Shown here: one piece after another, positions 49,019 through 63,955 of the stretch
Layout of the letters: every line of letters starts with the position of its first letter
How positions within the stretch are numbered: the first letter of the stretch is position 1
Assembly: GCF_002008315.2 (NCBI RefSeq)
Contig: NZ_MVDG02000001.1
Span: 4,154,001 to 4,218,000, forward strand
Direction of reading: 5' to 3'
DNA length: 64,000 nucleotides
DNA from: Arthrobacter sp. KBS0703
Lineage (GTDB): Bacteria; Actinomycetota; Actinomycetes; Actinomycetales; Micrococcaceae
Position numbers and translations under genes: made by a program
Notes under the pieces: model-generated
The model's input: the letters and a program-made list of their open reading frames with translations, nothing else
What the model was told of the DNA's origin: nothing
The model's database searches: none

Positions 49019-52000
49019 ATGTCAGTCGATTCATCCACTGTGCCCACCGATTCACGGCCGGCATCGCCCGCCAACCGGTCCCTCGACACGGCCGCAGCCG
49101 AGGTCCGGGAGCTCGAATCAATGGAGCCTGCTGACGGTGCGCTGCCTGCACGCGCATACCTGCACAGCGATGCCCCTCGGTTGATCCTGAACGGCACCTG
49201 GAAGTTCCGGCTACACGGCGGCGCGAGGCTGGCACCTCAGGTCGGTTGGCAGCTCGGCGAGGACCTGGCCAACTTCGGCGACCTGCCGGTGCCATCCAGC
49301 TGGCCCATGCACGGCCACGGAACACCTTGGTACACGAACGTCCAATATCCCTTTGCCGTGGAACCGCCCCACGTGCCGGACGCCAACCCCATCGGCGACC
49401 ACCTCCTGGAGTTCGAGGCCGGCCCCGAGTTCTTTCCGCGCTCGGTTCTTCGGTTCGACGGCATTGAATCCGCCGGCACCGTGTGGCTGAACGGAACAAG
49501 GCTCGGCATGACGCGCGGCAGCCGCCTCGCCCACGAGTTTGACGTCACCAACGTCCTGGTTCCGGGCCGAAACATCCTGGCCGTCCGCGTGGCCCAGTTT
49601 TCGGCGGCCAGCTACCTGGAGGACCAGGACATGTGGTGGCTGCCCGGCATCTTCCGGGACGTCACCCTGCAGGCTCGGCCGGACAACGGCATCGACGACG
49701 TCTTTGTCCACGCGGGATTTGACCACCTCACCGGCGAAGGGATCCTCAAGGTCGAGGTGACCCGGGCCGGCGAGGCGATTGACGCCGTCGTGCGCGTTGG
49801 AGATCTCGAACTTGAACTGCCCGCGGGAAGTGAGCAGCGCATCCCTGCGGTTGAGCCGTGGTCGGCCGAACTGCCGAGGCTGTACCCCGCTAACGTCAGC
49901 ACGGGCGGCGAGACCGTGGAACTTCAGCTTGGTTTCCGCAGCATCGCCATCGAGGACGCGCAGTTCAAGGTCAACGGCCAACGGATCCTGCTGCGCGGCG
50001 TGAACCGGCATGAACATGACCCGCGCCTCGGCCGTGCGGTGCCGCGCGAAGTCATGGAGAGCGAGCTGCGGCTCATGAAGCAGCACAACATCAACGCCAT
50101 CCGCACCTCCCACTACCCGCCGCACCCGGAATTCCTTGCCCTCGCGGACCGGCTCGGCTTCTACGTGGTGCTGGAATGCGACCTGGAGACCCACGGCTTC
50201 GAAAGCGCGGGCTGGCAGCAGAATCCGAGTGACGATCCCCGGTGGGAGCCGGCCCTGCTGGACAGGATGCGGCGCACCGTTGAGCGCGACAAGAACCATG
50301 CCTGTGTGGTCATGTGGTCACTGGGCAACGAGTCCGGCACGGGGCGGAACCTTGCGGCCATGTCCCGCTGGACCAAGCACCGCGACCCCTCCCGGCCCAT
50401 CCACTACGAGGGTGACTGGAGCTCGCCCTACGTGGACGTCTACTCACGGATGTACGCGGACCAGGCCGAGACCGCGCTGATCGGTCAGGGAATTGAGCCG
50501 GCCCTGGAGGATCCCGAACTCGACGCCCGCCGCCGCGCCATGCCCTTTGTCCTGTGCGAATACGTGCACGCGATGGGCAACGGACCGGGCGGAATGACCG
50601 AGTACCAGGAGCTCTTCGACCGGTATCCGCGCCTCATGGGCGGCTTCGTCTGGGAGTGGCTGGAGCACGGGATCACCCGCACTGCAGGCGACGGCCAGGA
50701 GTACTTCGTCTACGGCGGCGACTTCGGTGAGGAAATTCACGACGGCAACTTCGTGACGGACGGACTCGTCGACGCCAACCGCAAACCGAGGCCCGGGCTT
50801 CTGGATTTCAAGAAGGTCATTGAGCCGCTGGCCATCACGGTCGCGGAGGACTGGACGAGCTTCACCGTTGCAAGCAAGTTCGACTTCGCGGACACCTCCG
50901 CACTCCGGTTCGGCTATTCCGTGGAGGCCGACGGCGGCACTCTCGACGGCGGCGTAGTGGCGGTTGCGCCGTTGGCGCCCCGCAGCGAAGCCTCCGTTCA
51001 ACTGCCGTCCGGGCTGGCTGACCTGGCCGGCGATGCGGCCGCGGTGCTGACTGTCCGTGCCGAGCTGGCCGAGGCGACGGGTGGGCCGGCGCCTGTCTCT
51101 TATACACATCTAGATGTGTATAAGAGACAGCCTCAACGCACCCGCGGCGCCGCAGGTCCGTGCCACCGAAGGCGTCGGGGAGGCGGGCGCGACGGATTCT
51201 TCGGGCGGCACACCCGGCGCCGGATCCGATGAGCTGCTGCTGGGGCCGGCCGCCTTCTCCCGGTCCACCGGAGCGCTGACCCGGCTTGGCGGACTGCCGG
51301 TGGACGACCTCCGGCTGGTGCTGTGGCGCGCCCCGACGGACAACGACTACGGAGTGGACTGGTGGGGGAACCCCGAAGACCGGACTCTTGCTCAGCGGTG
51401 GGTCGACGCCGGCCTCAACCGGCTGCACTCCCGGCTGATCGGGATCACGGCTGTCCCGGCCCCGGACGGCGGGGAGGCGTTGGAGATCCGCACGCGCGTC
51501 GGCATCGCGGACAAGCAATACGGAGTGTTCGTGGACTACACGTGGACCAGCGACGGTGAAAGGCTCAGCCTGCGGACGCGGGTGCGGCCGGACGGGGACT
51601 GGAGGGATAAGGGCCGCGACGTGCCCTGGGCGCGGATAGGGCTGGAGCTCGTGCTGGGCGCCGGTCCCCGGCATGTGGACTGGTTCGGGCAAGGTCCCCA
51701 CCAGGCGTACCCGGACACCGGCCAGGGCACCCGCAAGGGATGGTACTCGCTGCCTGCGGCGGAGATGGCCGTGGACTACGTCCGCCCGCAGGAGTCCGGT
51801 GCCCGCGCCGCTGTGCACAGCGCAACGCTGCAGCTGGATGCAGGGGACCTGGCCATCAGCGGGGAGCCCTTTGCGCTGACGCTGATGCCGTATGGCCAGG
51901 CAACACTGGATGCCGCAAAGCATCAGCCGGACCTTGTGCCGGACGGACGCACCCACGTCTATCTCGACCACGTCCAACGCGGAGTGGGGACCGGCGCCTG

Positions 52001-52079
52001 CGGGCCCGGAGTGCTGGACGCCTACCGGATTGCCCAACGGGAGGCGGACTTCACCCTGGTGTTCGAAGCCAAAGGCTGA
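49019..52079 (+). pseudogene. lacZ: Beta-galactosidase LacZ (GH2), broken by adapter
   Basis: The left part (49019-51092, about 691 codons) holds the sugar-binding and TIM-barrel domains: GVNRHEHDPRLGRAV, RTSHYPPHPEFLALADRLGF, the acid/base Glu in SLGNESG and the nucleophile Glu in CEYVHAMGNGPGG. The right part (51132-52079, 315 residues) is the C-terminal small-chain domain with LWRAPTDNDYGVDWWGN and GPRHVDWFGQGPHQAYPDTG. The total of about 1006 residues is close to E. coli LacZ (1024). Only a short segment seems lost at the adapter. The enzyme hydrolyses lactose-type beta-galactosides in the cytoplasm. The lacI-type gene precedes it. Confidence 0.93.
51093..51130. other. Nextera mate-pair junction adapter (artefact)
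   Basis: Same 38-bp palindrome as at 6615, here inside lacZ between the fourth domain and the C-terminal domain. Confidence 0.97.
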
Positions 52080-52242
52080 CCGTCCGTCCGCCGACCCTTG
52101 GGCCGGCAGAAATGTGACGCGCCGCATAGCGGGAAAATAACCGACAATCCGCCAGGCGGCGGTCCTGACAGCCCCTGAAATCCCTGCAAATCCGGGGATT
52201 CCAGGGGCTGTTTCAGGGGCGCAGGGGCGTGTTTGGGTGGGT

Positions 52243-52271
52243 TTGCGGTGGGGGTGGGGTGGGTGTATTGT
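52243..52271 (+). promoter_or_regulatory. rRNA promoter, operon 2
   Basis: TTGCGG (52243-52248), 17 bp, TATTGT (52266-52271), identical to operon 1. Confidence 0.65.
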
Positions 52272-52689
52272 TTTCTAAGTCGCCGCGAGGGGGCCAGCGA
52301 GGAGCTGGTGTCCGGAGGCGGCCAAATCCCTTTCTTGAACAGCCTGTGAATGGTTCGCTTGTTTGGCGTGCCGGGAGCGGGTGGGGCTGGTTTTGTTTGT
52401 TGGTGTGGGTCCTGGAACATGGATTTGCGTCGGGGGCTGAAACCGGGTAAGTTTGAAAAGTTGCTCCGGAGCGATCCACGGCTGTTTGGTTGTGGTGGTG
52501 CCGGGTGTGTCTGTTGTTTGAGAACTCAATAGTGTGCCAAGTTTGTTGATACCGGTTTATTTTATATGAATTGGTTGAATTTGCCGGGCCCGCCACCCCG
52601 TGGTGTGGTCTGGTTTTGACAGCTGGTTTCAAATTTTGTGCAGGGTGCGTGTCCCGTTTTCCCGGGGGCGCATGCTGTGTCTGTTTTAC

Positions 52690-57903
<5,214 letters not shown>

Positions 57904-58127
57904 CCACACACCACCCCGCAAACGGATTCAAAAGCGTTTGCACCCAGGGGCGGTAAGAAGAAACAAGACTGCTTGCGTCCACTATGTGGTTCCCGACCAA
58001 CAAACCCGCACCACCGGTTTGTTGCACAGGAACCAACAACTACATAACAACACCACACCTGCCCTTCACCGGGCAGGGATGTTGTAACCACAAATTTCCC
58101 AACCCCCAAAAGGGTTGCGGAGCAAGG

Positions 58128-58245
58128 GTTACGGCGGTCATAGCGTGGGGGAAACGCCCGGTCCCATTCCGAACCCGGAAGCTAAGACCCACAGCGCCGA
58201 TGGTACTGCACCCGGGAGGGTGTGGGAGAGTAGGTCACCGCCGGA
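58128..58245 (+). rRNA. rrf: 5S ribosomal RNA, operon 2
   Basis: 118 nt, identical to the 5S of operon 1. Confidence 0.96.
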
Positions 58246-58261
58246 CAACCATTACACGGTC

Positions 58262-58299
58262 GAGAGCCCCAACCACAAGGTTGGGGCTCTCCCGCATTT
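58262..58299 (+). terminator. rRNA operon 2 terminator
   Basis: The same 13-bp stem GAGAGCCCCAACC / GGTTGGGGCTCTC as in operon 1, followed by CCCGCATTT. Confidence 0.9.
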
Positions 58300-58344
58300 A
58301 ACCCCCTCAACCCGGCCGCACCGCCCCAACCAACGCGGCCGGCC

Positions 58345-58430
58345 GGTTTCGCGCAAGCCCAACCAACGCAGCCCGCCGGTTTCGACAGTCTCAACCAGCG
58401 GCCGGCCGCGTTTCGGCAAGCTCAACCGGC
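58345..58430. repeat. REP-like repeat cluster
   Basis: Three related units: GGTTTCGCGCAAGCCCAACC (58345), GGTTTCGACAGTCTCAACC (58378) and CGTTTCGGCAAGCTCAACC (58409). The rest of the gap to the HU gene (58431-58708) shows no gene that I can support. Confidence 0.65.
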
Positions 58431-58708
58431 GTGGCCAGCTGGTTAGTGGCTCAACCGATGCACGAGGTGCCGCACGCTGAAAACCGTGCCGCCGCCGTCG
58501 GGCCTCACCGTAGTGAGGCCTTAACATCGTCCGCTATGGGCGGAATTCGGTGGAAAACCCCCGAAAATTCGGTGATTTAGGTCAAAAAGTCGCGGAAACA
58601 CGCGGAATTTGCCCCCCTCACGGGTGCAAGCTGGTAAGTTTTCGAACAGTGGCTTGTACGCATGCCGTGTGCAGGCTCCAGAAATCCAAAGCGTCCAGGA
58701 GGACATAA

Positions 58709-58996
58709 ATGGCTAAGAACCGTAGTGAACTTGTTGCAGAGGTAGCAGGCAAGGCCGGCACCAGCCAGGCAGCCGTCAACTCCGTGCTCGATGCACTGTT
58801 CGAGGTTTTCGAATCTTCCGTCGCCTCCGGCGAGAAGATCACCATCCCGGGCTGGCTCGCAGTTGAGCGTACCGACCGCGCAGCCCGCACTGGCCGCAAC
58901 CCGCAGACCGGCGAAACCATCCAGATCGCAGCAGGCCACAGCGTCAAGCTGACCGCCGGCTCCAAGCTGAAGGCCGCTGTCTCCAACAAGAAGTAG
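58709..58996 (+). CDS. hup: HU-family DNA-binding protein
   Basis: A 95-residue HU protein. MAKNRSELVAEVAGKAGTSQ forms the N-terminal helices, and the DNA-clamping arm has the signature TGRNPQTGETIQIAAGHSVK. The protein ends KLKAAVSNKK, with only a short basic tail, unlike the long Lys-rich tail of mycobacterial HupB. AGGAGGA lies 10 bp before ATG. It bends and compacts DNA. It is monocistronic, with a strong terminator. Confidence 0.96.
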   Translation: MAKNRSELVAEVAGKAGTSQAAVNSVLDALFEVFESSVASGEKITIPGWLAVERTDRAARTGRNPQTGETIQIAAGHSVKLTAGSKLKAAVSNKK

Positions 58997-59010
58997 TCTT
59001 CTCGACAGCT

Positions 59011-59054
59011 CAGGAGGGGCGGCAACCACACGGTTGCCGCCCCTCCTGCTTTTA
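59011..59054 (+). terminator. Terminator of HU gene
   Basis: A 17-bp perfect stem, CAGGAGGGGCGGCAACC / GGTTGCCGCCCCTCCTG, with loop ACAC and then CTTTTAA. Confidence 0.93.
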
Positions 59055-59115
59055 AGGCCCGATTCGCCGTAAGCACCGATTCGCCGCCCGGGCAGCGGTA
59101 GCGGACAATGGATAA

Positions 59116-61311
59116 GTGCCCTCAGCAGCAAAATCCCGTATCCCACAGCCTGCGCCCGATCAGGGAACGCAGAGCCAGGCTGACGCCGCCCTCGGTATTC
59201 CTCGGCCCTGGCAGTTGGCCGGCCTGGCCGCCCTCTTCCTAGGGCTGGCGGCCGCGTTGCTGTTCTCCGGCGCTGCGGCGGCCCGCGAGGTGTCCGATCC
59301 CGGAGCACTGGTGCGCTGGGGCCTCCCTGTCAGCAAGGCAATCCACAACATCTCGCTGGCCACGGTGATCGGCGGGCTCATATTCGCTGCGGGCATCCTG
59401 CCGTGGAAGCTTGGCGGCTCGCGCACCAAGGATCATGACGCTCCCGAGCACCCGGCCTTCGCCCGCGCCCTTGCCATCGCGGCGGCCGCCGGTGTGGCCT
59501 GGACCCTGTCAGCGATCGCCGTGCTGGTGCTCACCTACGCGGACGTGGCAGGGCAAGGTATTTCCGGGGACGCCGAATTCACCAGGGCCCTGGTCTACTT
59601 CATGACCGACATTGAAACCGGCCGGGCCTGGCTGGCCGTCACCATCATCGCCGCCGTGGTGACCACAGCCCTGTTCGGTGTGCGATCCCTGACAGGCTTG
59701 GCGCTAGCCCTGGTGCTGGCGCTGATCGGCCTGGTTCCGACCGCTCTGATCGGGCACTCCTCAAGCTCGAATGACCACGAGGGCGCCATCAACTCCCTCG
59801 GCCTGCACCTGGTGGGCGTCAGCGCCTGGGTCGGCGGCATCATCATGCTCGCGCTGCTTTCCGGCATCCTGGCCGGCGCCCGGAACTCGGCAGGCACGCG
59901 GAACGGTGCCGGCAAGCAGGCCATCCAGGCATCCCAGCCCGGCGGCCCCGCCGACATCACCGAACCGACGCTCCGGCGTTTCTCCTCCCTGGCGGGGTTC
60001 GCGTTCGTGCTGGTCTTCGCCTCGGGCGTGATCAACGCCAGTGTCCGGGTGACCAGTTGGGCCGACCTCTTCGGGTCGCCCTACGGCCAGCTGATCCTGG
60101 CGAAGACTGCCGCCGCCGTGGTCCTCGGCGGCATCGGCTTCATGCACCGGCAGTGGATCCTTCCGCAGCTGGGACGCAAGGGCGCAGCCATGTCCTCGCG
60201 CCGCGTGCTGTGGCAGCTGATCCTCATGGAACTGCTCATCATGGGAGCCACCTCCGGTATCGCCGTAGCTCTGGGCCGCTCCGCGCCGCCCGAGCCGACG
60301 TCGTACGCTCCGAACGCCTCTCCGGCCTTCATCCTGTCCGGCTACGAGCTGCCCCCGGAGCTGACGCCGGCACGCTGGCTCTCCGAGTGGCGCCTCGACT
60401 GGCTGTGGATCGCTGTGGCCCTCTTTGGGCTCGTGTCCTACTTCCTCGGAGTGGCCAAGGTCCGTGCCCGCGGCGACAAATGGCCATGGTTCAGGTCCAT
60501 CAACTGGGTGATCGGGCTGCTGGTGCTGACCTACATAACCTCCGGGCCGCCGTCGGTCTACGGGCGTGTGCTGTTCTCGGCGCACATGGTGGACCACATG
60601 GCGCTGACCATGGTGGCGCCGCTCTTCCTGGTCCTCGGCGCCCCTGTGACGCTCGCCCTGCGCGCCCTCCCGGCCAGGACCGACGGCTCCCGCGGACTCC
60701 GCGAATGGGTGCTGCTCTTTGTGCACTCGAAGTTCTCCCAGCTGGTCACGCACCCGCTGTTCGCGGCGGCCAACTTCGCTGGCTCGATTGTGCTGTTCTA
60801 CTACTCCGATGCCTTCGGCTTCGCGATGCGCGAGCACGTGGGCCACGAGCTGATGAACCTGCACTTCGCGCTGACCGGGTACATCTTCGTGCTCAGCATG
60901 ATCGGCACCGACCCGCTGCCGCTCCGGGCACCGTACCCGCTGCGTCTGGTGCTGCTGCTGGCCACCATGGGCTTCCACGCCTTCTTCGGCGTAGCCATCA
61001 TGGGTGGCACCAACCTGCTGGCCGCAGACTACTTCGGCAACCTCGGCCGGGCCTGGGGACCGTCCGCGCTCCTGGACCAGCAAATGGGCGGGGCCGTGGC
61101 CTGGGGCATCGGCGAAATCCCGACCCTGCTGGTGGCAATCGGCGTCGCCATCATGTGGTCCAGGTCCGATGAACGCGAGACCCGCCGCACCGACCGGGCC
61201 GCGGACAGGAATAACGACGCCGATCTCACCGCTTACAACGATATGTTTGCCAAATTGGCTGAACGCGACGCCAAGCTGGCTGAACGTGACTCAAAGCTGG
61301 AAGGACGCTGA
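59116..61311 (+). CDS. CopD / CtaG fusion membrane protein
   Basis: A 731-residue protein starting with GTG. The N-terminal half (about residues 30-380) has the copper-resistance D (CopD) membrane domain with the helix containing VSKAIHNISLATVIGGLIFA. The C-terminal half (about 410-690) is the caa3-type cytochrome oxidase assembly domain (CtaG), with FSAHMVDHMALTMVAPLFLV, a histidine-rich helix, and FALTGYIFVLSMIGTDPLPL. The fused form is usual in actinobacteria. It probably delivers copper to cytochrome c oxidase. The last 25 residues repeat AERDAKLAERDSKLE, a short coiled coil. The stop and the next start share one base. Confidence 0.92.
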   Translation: MPSAAKSRIPQPAPDQGTQSQADAALGIPRPWQLAGLAALFLGLAAALLFSGAAAAREVSDPGALVRWGLPVSKAIHNISLATVIGGLIFAAGILPWKLGGSRTKDHDAPEHPAFARALAIAAAAGVAWTLSAIAVLVLTYADVAGQGISGDAEFTRALVYFMTDIETGRAWLAVTIIAAVVTTALFGVRSLTGLALALVLALIGLVPTALIGHSSSSNDHEGAINSLGLHLVGVSAWVGGIIMLALLSGILAGARNSAGTRNGAGKQAIQASQPGGPADITEPTLRRFSSLAGFAFVLVFASGVINASVRVTSWADLFGSPYGQLILAKTAAAVVLGGIGFMHRQWILPQLGRKGAAMSSRRVLWQLILMELLIMGATSGIAVALGRSAPPEPTSYAPNASPAFILSGYELPPELTPARWLSEWRLDWLWIAVALFGLVSYFLGVAKVRARGDKWPWFRSINWVIGLLVLTYITSGPPSVYGRVLFSAHMVDHMALTMVAPLFLVLGAPVTLALRALPARTDGSRGLREWVLLFVHSKFSQLVTHPLFAAANFAGSIVLFYYSDAFGFAMREHVGHELMNLHFALTGYIFVLSMIGTDPLPLRAPYPLRLVLLLATMGFHAFFGVAIMGGTNLLAADYFGNLGRAWGPSALLDQQMGGAVAWGIGEIPTLLVAIGVAIMWSRSDERETRRTDRAADRNNDADLTAYNDMFAKLAERDAKLAERDSKLEGR

Positions 61312-63311
61312 TGAGCGAAACCGTACGCACCCACCACCGGGTCCGCGCCTCCGAACTGGTCGGCCGCAACTGGCTGAACACCGGCGGCAAGTCCCTGGAC
61401 CTGGAAGCCCTGCGCGGAAAGATTGTCCTCCTGGACTTCTGGACCTTCTGCTGCATCAACTGCCTGCACGTGCTGGATGAGCTCCGCCCGCTGGAGGAAA
61501 AGTACTCCGACGTCCTGGTCACGGTGGGCGTGCACTCGCCGAAGTTCGAGCACGAGGCCGATCCCGTGGCCCTTGCGGCCGCCGTTGAGCGCTACGAGAT
61601 CCACCACCCGGTCCTGGACGACCCCGAGCTGGACACCTGGAAGGCCTACACGGCCCGCGCCTGGCCCACGCTGGTGGTCATCGACCCCGAGGGCTACATC
61701 GTGGCCCACCTCTCCGGAGAAGGCCACGCGGACGGTCTCGCCGTGCTCATCCCGGAACTCATCGCCGAACATGAGGCGAAGGGGACCCTGCACCGCGGCA
61801 ACGGCCCTTACGTGGCGCCGGAGCCGACGTCGGGCACGCTGCGCTTCCCGGGGAAGGCCCTCTACCTGCCGGCGGGGCGGGGCTCCATTGCCGGACAGCC
61901 CGACGGCGCTGCTGCCGCCGCCGGATCCTGGCTGGTCACCGATACCGGCCACCACCGCCTGGTGGAGCTGGACACCGACTTCCACACCGTACTGCGCACC
62001 TACGGCTCCGGGACCAAGGGCTACGCCGACGGCCCCGGCACGAACGTCGACTCCGTCGAGCCGACCGCGCAGTTCAACGAGCCGCAAGGCCTTGTCCTGC
62101 TGCCGGAAGACGTGGCAGCGAAGACGGGCTACGACGTCGTGATTGCCGACTCCGTCAACCACCGCCTCCGTGGACTGTCGCTCGCGGAGGGCACCGTCAC
62201 TACACTCGCTGGCAACGGCGTGCAGCGGCTGCTGGAGACCGGCCCGGCCCGCGTGGACGAGGACGCCGCCGGCTTTACCGGCCGCCTCAGCGAGCACCCG
62301 CTGGAGGTTTCCCTCAGCTCGCCCTGGGACGTGGTGTGGTCCGCCAAGCTCAACGCCGTGGTGGTTGCCATGGCCGGCGTGCACCAGATCTTCAGCCTGG
62401 ATCCGCTGAACGGGGCCGTGTCGATCATCGCCGGCAACGGCCTGGAAGGGCTGCTGGACGGACCTGCCCACGAGGCATGGTTCGCGCAGCCTTCCGGCCT
62501 CGCCGAGGATGCCGACGGCAACGTCTGGGTGGCGGACTCGGAAACCTCCGCGCTCCGCAAACTCGTGATTGACGACGACGGCACGGTCACCGTTGAATCC
62601 GCCGTGGGCAAGGGACTCTTCGACTTCGGCTTCCGCGACGGCGAGGCTTCCGAGGCGCGCCTGCAGCACCCGCTGGGCGTGACGGTGCTGCCGGACGGCT
62701 CCGTGGCCATTGCCGACACCTACAACGGGGCGGTGCGCCGCTACGACCCCGCCACGCGCACCGTGTCCACGCTCGCACGCGGCCTGTCCGAACCTTCCGA
62801 TGTCATTGTGGACCACACCCAGGTGGCCGGCTCCGAGCCGCTGCTGGTGGTGGTGGAGGCCAACAAGCACCAGCTGGTCTACGTGCCTATTCCGAAGGAA
62901 GCCCAGCAGGTGGACGAAGGCGCGGTGCAGACGCACCGGCCCAAGAGTCCCGTGGCCGCGGGGCCGCTGGAACTGACCGTCCGCTTCACGGCGCCGACCG
63001 GCCAGAAGCTCGACGACCGCTGGGGCGACCCCACGCAGCTGAAGATCTCCTCCACCCCGCCGGAGCTACTGGTGTCCGGCGGCGGAACCTCCGTAGGTCT
63101 GCTCCGCACTCTGGAGCTGTCCTCCGACGTTCCCGAGGGCGTGCTGCACATAACGGCCCGCGCGGCAGCCTGCGACGGCCCGGAAACCGAGGACGGGGAG
63201 ATCCCCGACCACGCGGCGTGCCACCTGTACCAGCAGGACTGGGGCATCCCGGTGGTGCTGCAGGCGGACGGCGACACCGAGCTGGTGCTGGACCTCCGCG
63301 GCATGGACTAA
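61311..63311 (+). CDS. Thioredoxin-like protein with NHL repeats (NHLRC2-type)
   Basis: A 666-residue protein. Residues about 15-160 form a TlpA-like thioredoxin fold with LLDFWTFCCINCLHVLDELR, whose CCINC motif replaces the usual CxxC, and ARAWPTLVVIDPEGYIV with the cis-Pro. Residues about 180-540 hold NHL propeller repeats such as FNEPQGLVLLPEDVAAKTGY, VVIADSVNHRLRGLSL and FAQPSGLAEDADGNVWVADS. A C-terminal beta domain follows. No signal peptide is visible, so it is probably cytoplasmic. It starts at the stop of the CopD/CtaG gene (TGATG), suggesting a link to copper or oxidase assembly. The biochemical role is unclear. Confidence 0.92.
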   Translation: MSETVRTHHRVRASELVGRNWLNTGGKSLDLEALRGKIVLLDFWTFCCINCLHVLDELRPLEEKYSDVLVTVGVHSPKFEHEADPVALAAAVERYEIHHPVLDDPELDTWKAYTARAWPTLVVIDPEGYIVAHLSGEGHADGLAVLIPELIAEHEAKGTLHRGNGPYVAPEPTSGTLRFPGKALYLPAGRGSIAGQPDGAAAAAGSWLVTDTGHHRLVELDTDFHTVLRTYGSGTKGYADGPGTNVDSVEPTAQFNEPQGLVLLPEDVAAKTGYDVVIADSVNHRLRGLSLAEGTVTTLAGNGVQRLLETGPARVDEDAAGFTGRLSEHPLEVSLSSPWDVVWSAKLNAVVVAMAGVHQIFSLDPLNGAVSIIAGNGLEGLLDGPAHEAWFAQPSGLAEDADGNVWVADSETSALRKLVIDDDGTVTVESAVGKGLFDFGFRDGEASEARLQHPLGVTVLPDGSVAIADTYNGAVRRYDPATRTVSTLARGLSEPSDVIVDHTQVAGSEPLLVVVEANKHQLVYVPIPKEAQQVDEGAVQTHRPKSPVAAGPLELTVRFTAPTGQKLDDRWGDPTQLKISSTPPELLVSGGGTSVGLLRTLELSSDVPEGVLHITARAAACDGPETEDGEIPDHAACHLYQQDWGIPVVLQADGDTELVLDLRGMD

Positions 63312-63334
63312 GGTCCCCGCAGCCAAGATTGCTG

Positions 63335-63412
63335 AAGTGGCCCGGTTTTCGACCCCCAAGGCTTGAATTCCGGGCCATTTCCGTTGCTGCCGGGGTCAAA
63401 GCCGGGCCAGTT
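63335..63412. repeat. Palindromic intergenic element
   Basis: AAGTGGCCCGGTTTTCGACC (63335) and, reversed, GGGTCAAAGCCGGGCCAGTT (63393-63412) form an imperfect inverted repeat around a 35-nt middle that has a further CCGGGCCATT. A similar GAACTGGCCCGGTTTTGACC lies at 35517, and a partial reverse copy at 63912-63930. Confidence 0.65.
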
Positions 63413-63493
63413 GCGCACGGCGCCGGCGCCGGGCTTGTCCACATAGCCCAGTTTGGCCTGTGTGCGGGCCGGGGCGGCGGACATTGTGGGCTT

Positions 63494-63796
63494 ATGGACC
63501 CAACGGACATCCTCCAATCGGCCGGCGACGTACTGCTCACCCGGGACGTGCTGGCCCGGGGCTCCTCCGAGGCCGCCCTCCGCCGAGCCATCCGGCACGG
63601 CGATGTGGTCAGGCTGGAACGGGGCCTGCTGGCCGTCGCCGGAGCCGACCCGGAACTCGTGGCCGCCGGACGTTCCCGGGGCCGGCTCACATGCGCCTCG
63701 GCCGCCCCGAGGTACGCCCTCTGGCAGTTGCGTCCTGCAGCCCGGATGTCCTGCTCCACGCGCTCCTGTGCCGGCCGCCCCTGGAAGCGCTGGTGA
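63494..63796 (+). pseudogene. AbiEi-like antitoxin/regulator gene, degraded
   Basis: The first 70 residues look like the N-terminal winged helix of AbiEi-family proteins: DVLLTRDVLARGSSEAALRR, HGDVVRLERGLLAVAGADPE, then GRLTCASAA. After this the frame degenerates and stops at 63796. A typical later piece (PPLEALVMVECA) appears in another frame at about 63775-63815, and the usual middle is missing. It is likely a decayed gene; no partner toxin is seen. The following 150 bp hold no gene that I can support. Confidence 0.5.
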
Positions 63797-63955
63797 TGGT
63801 GGAATGCGCCCACAACTGGCTCGCGGCTCGCTCCGCTGGCCGCAGCCGGACCAGCCCGGTTATGGAGTCGCCAGCCGGCTGCAGGGGCAGTGATTTCCGT
63901 CGCGGGAGCCTGAAAACTGGGCCACTCCGGGCAGCCAAGGCCAGGGTCGGCGGCC

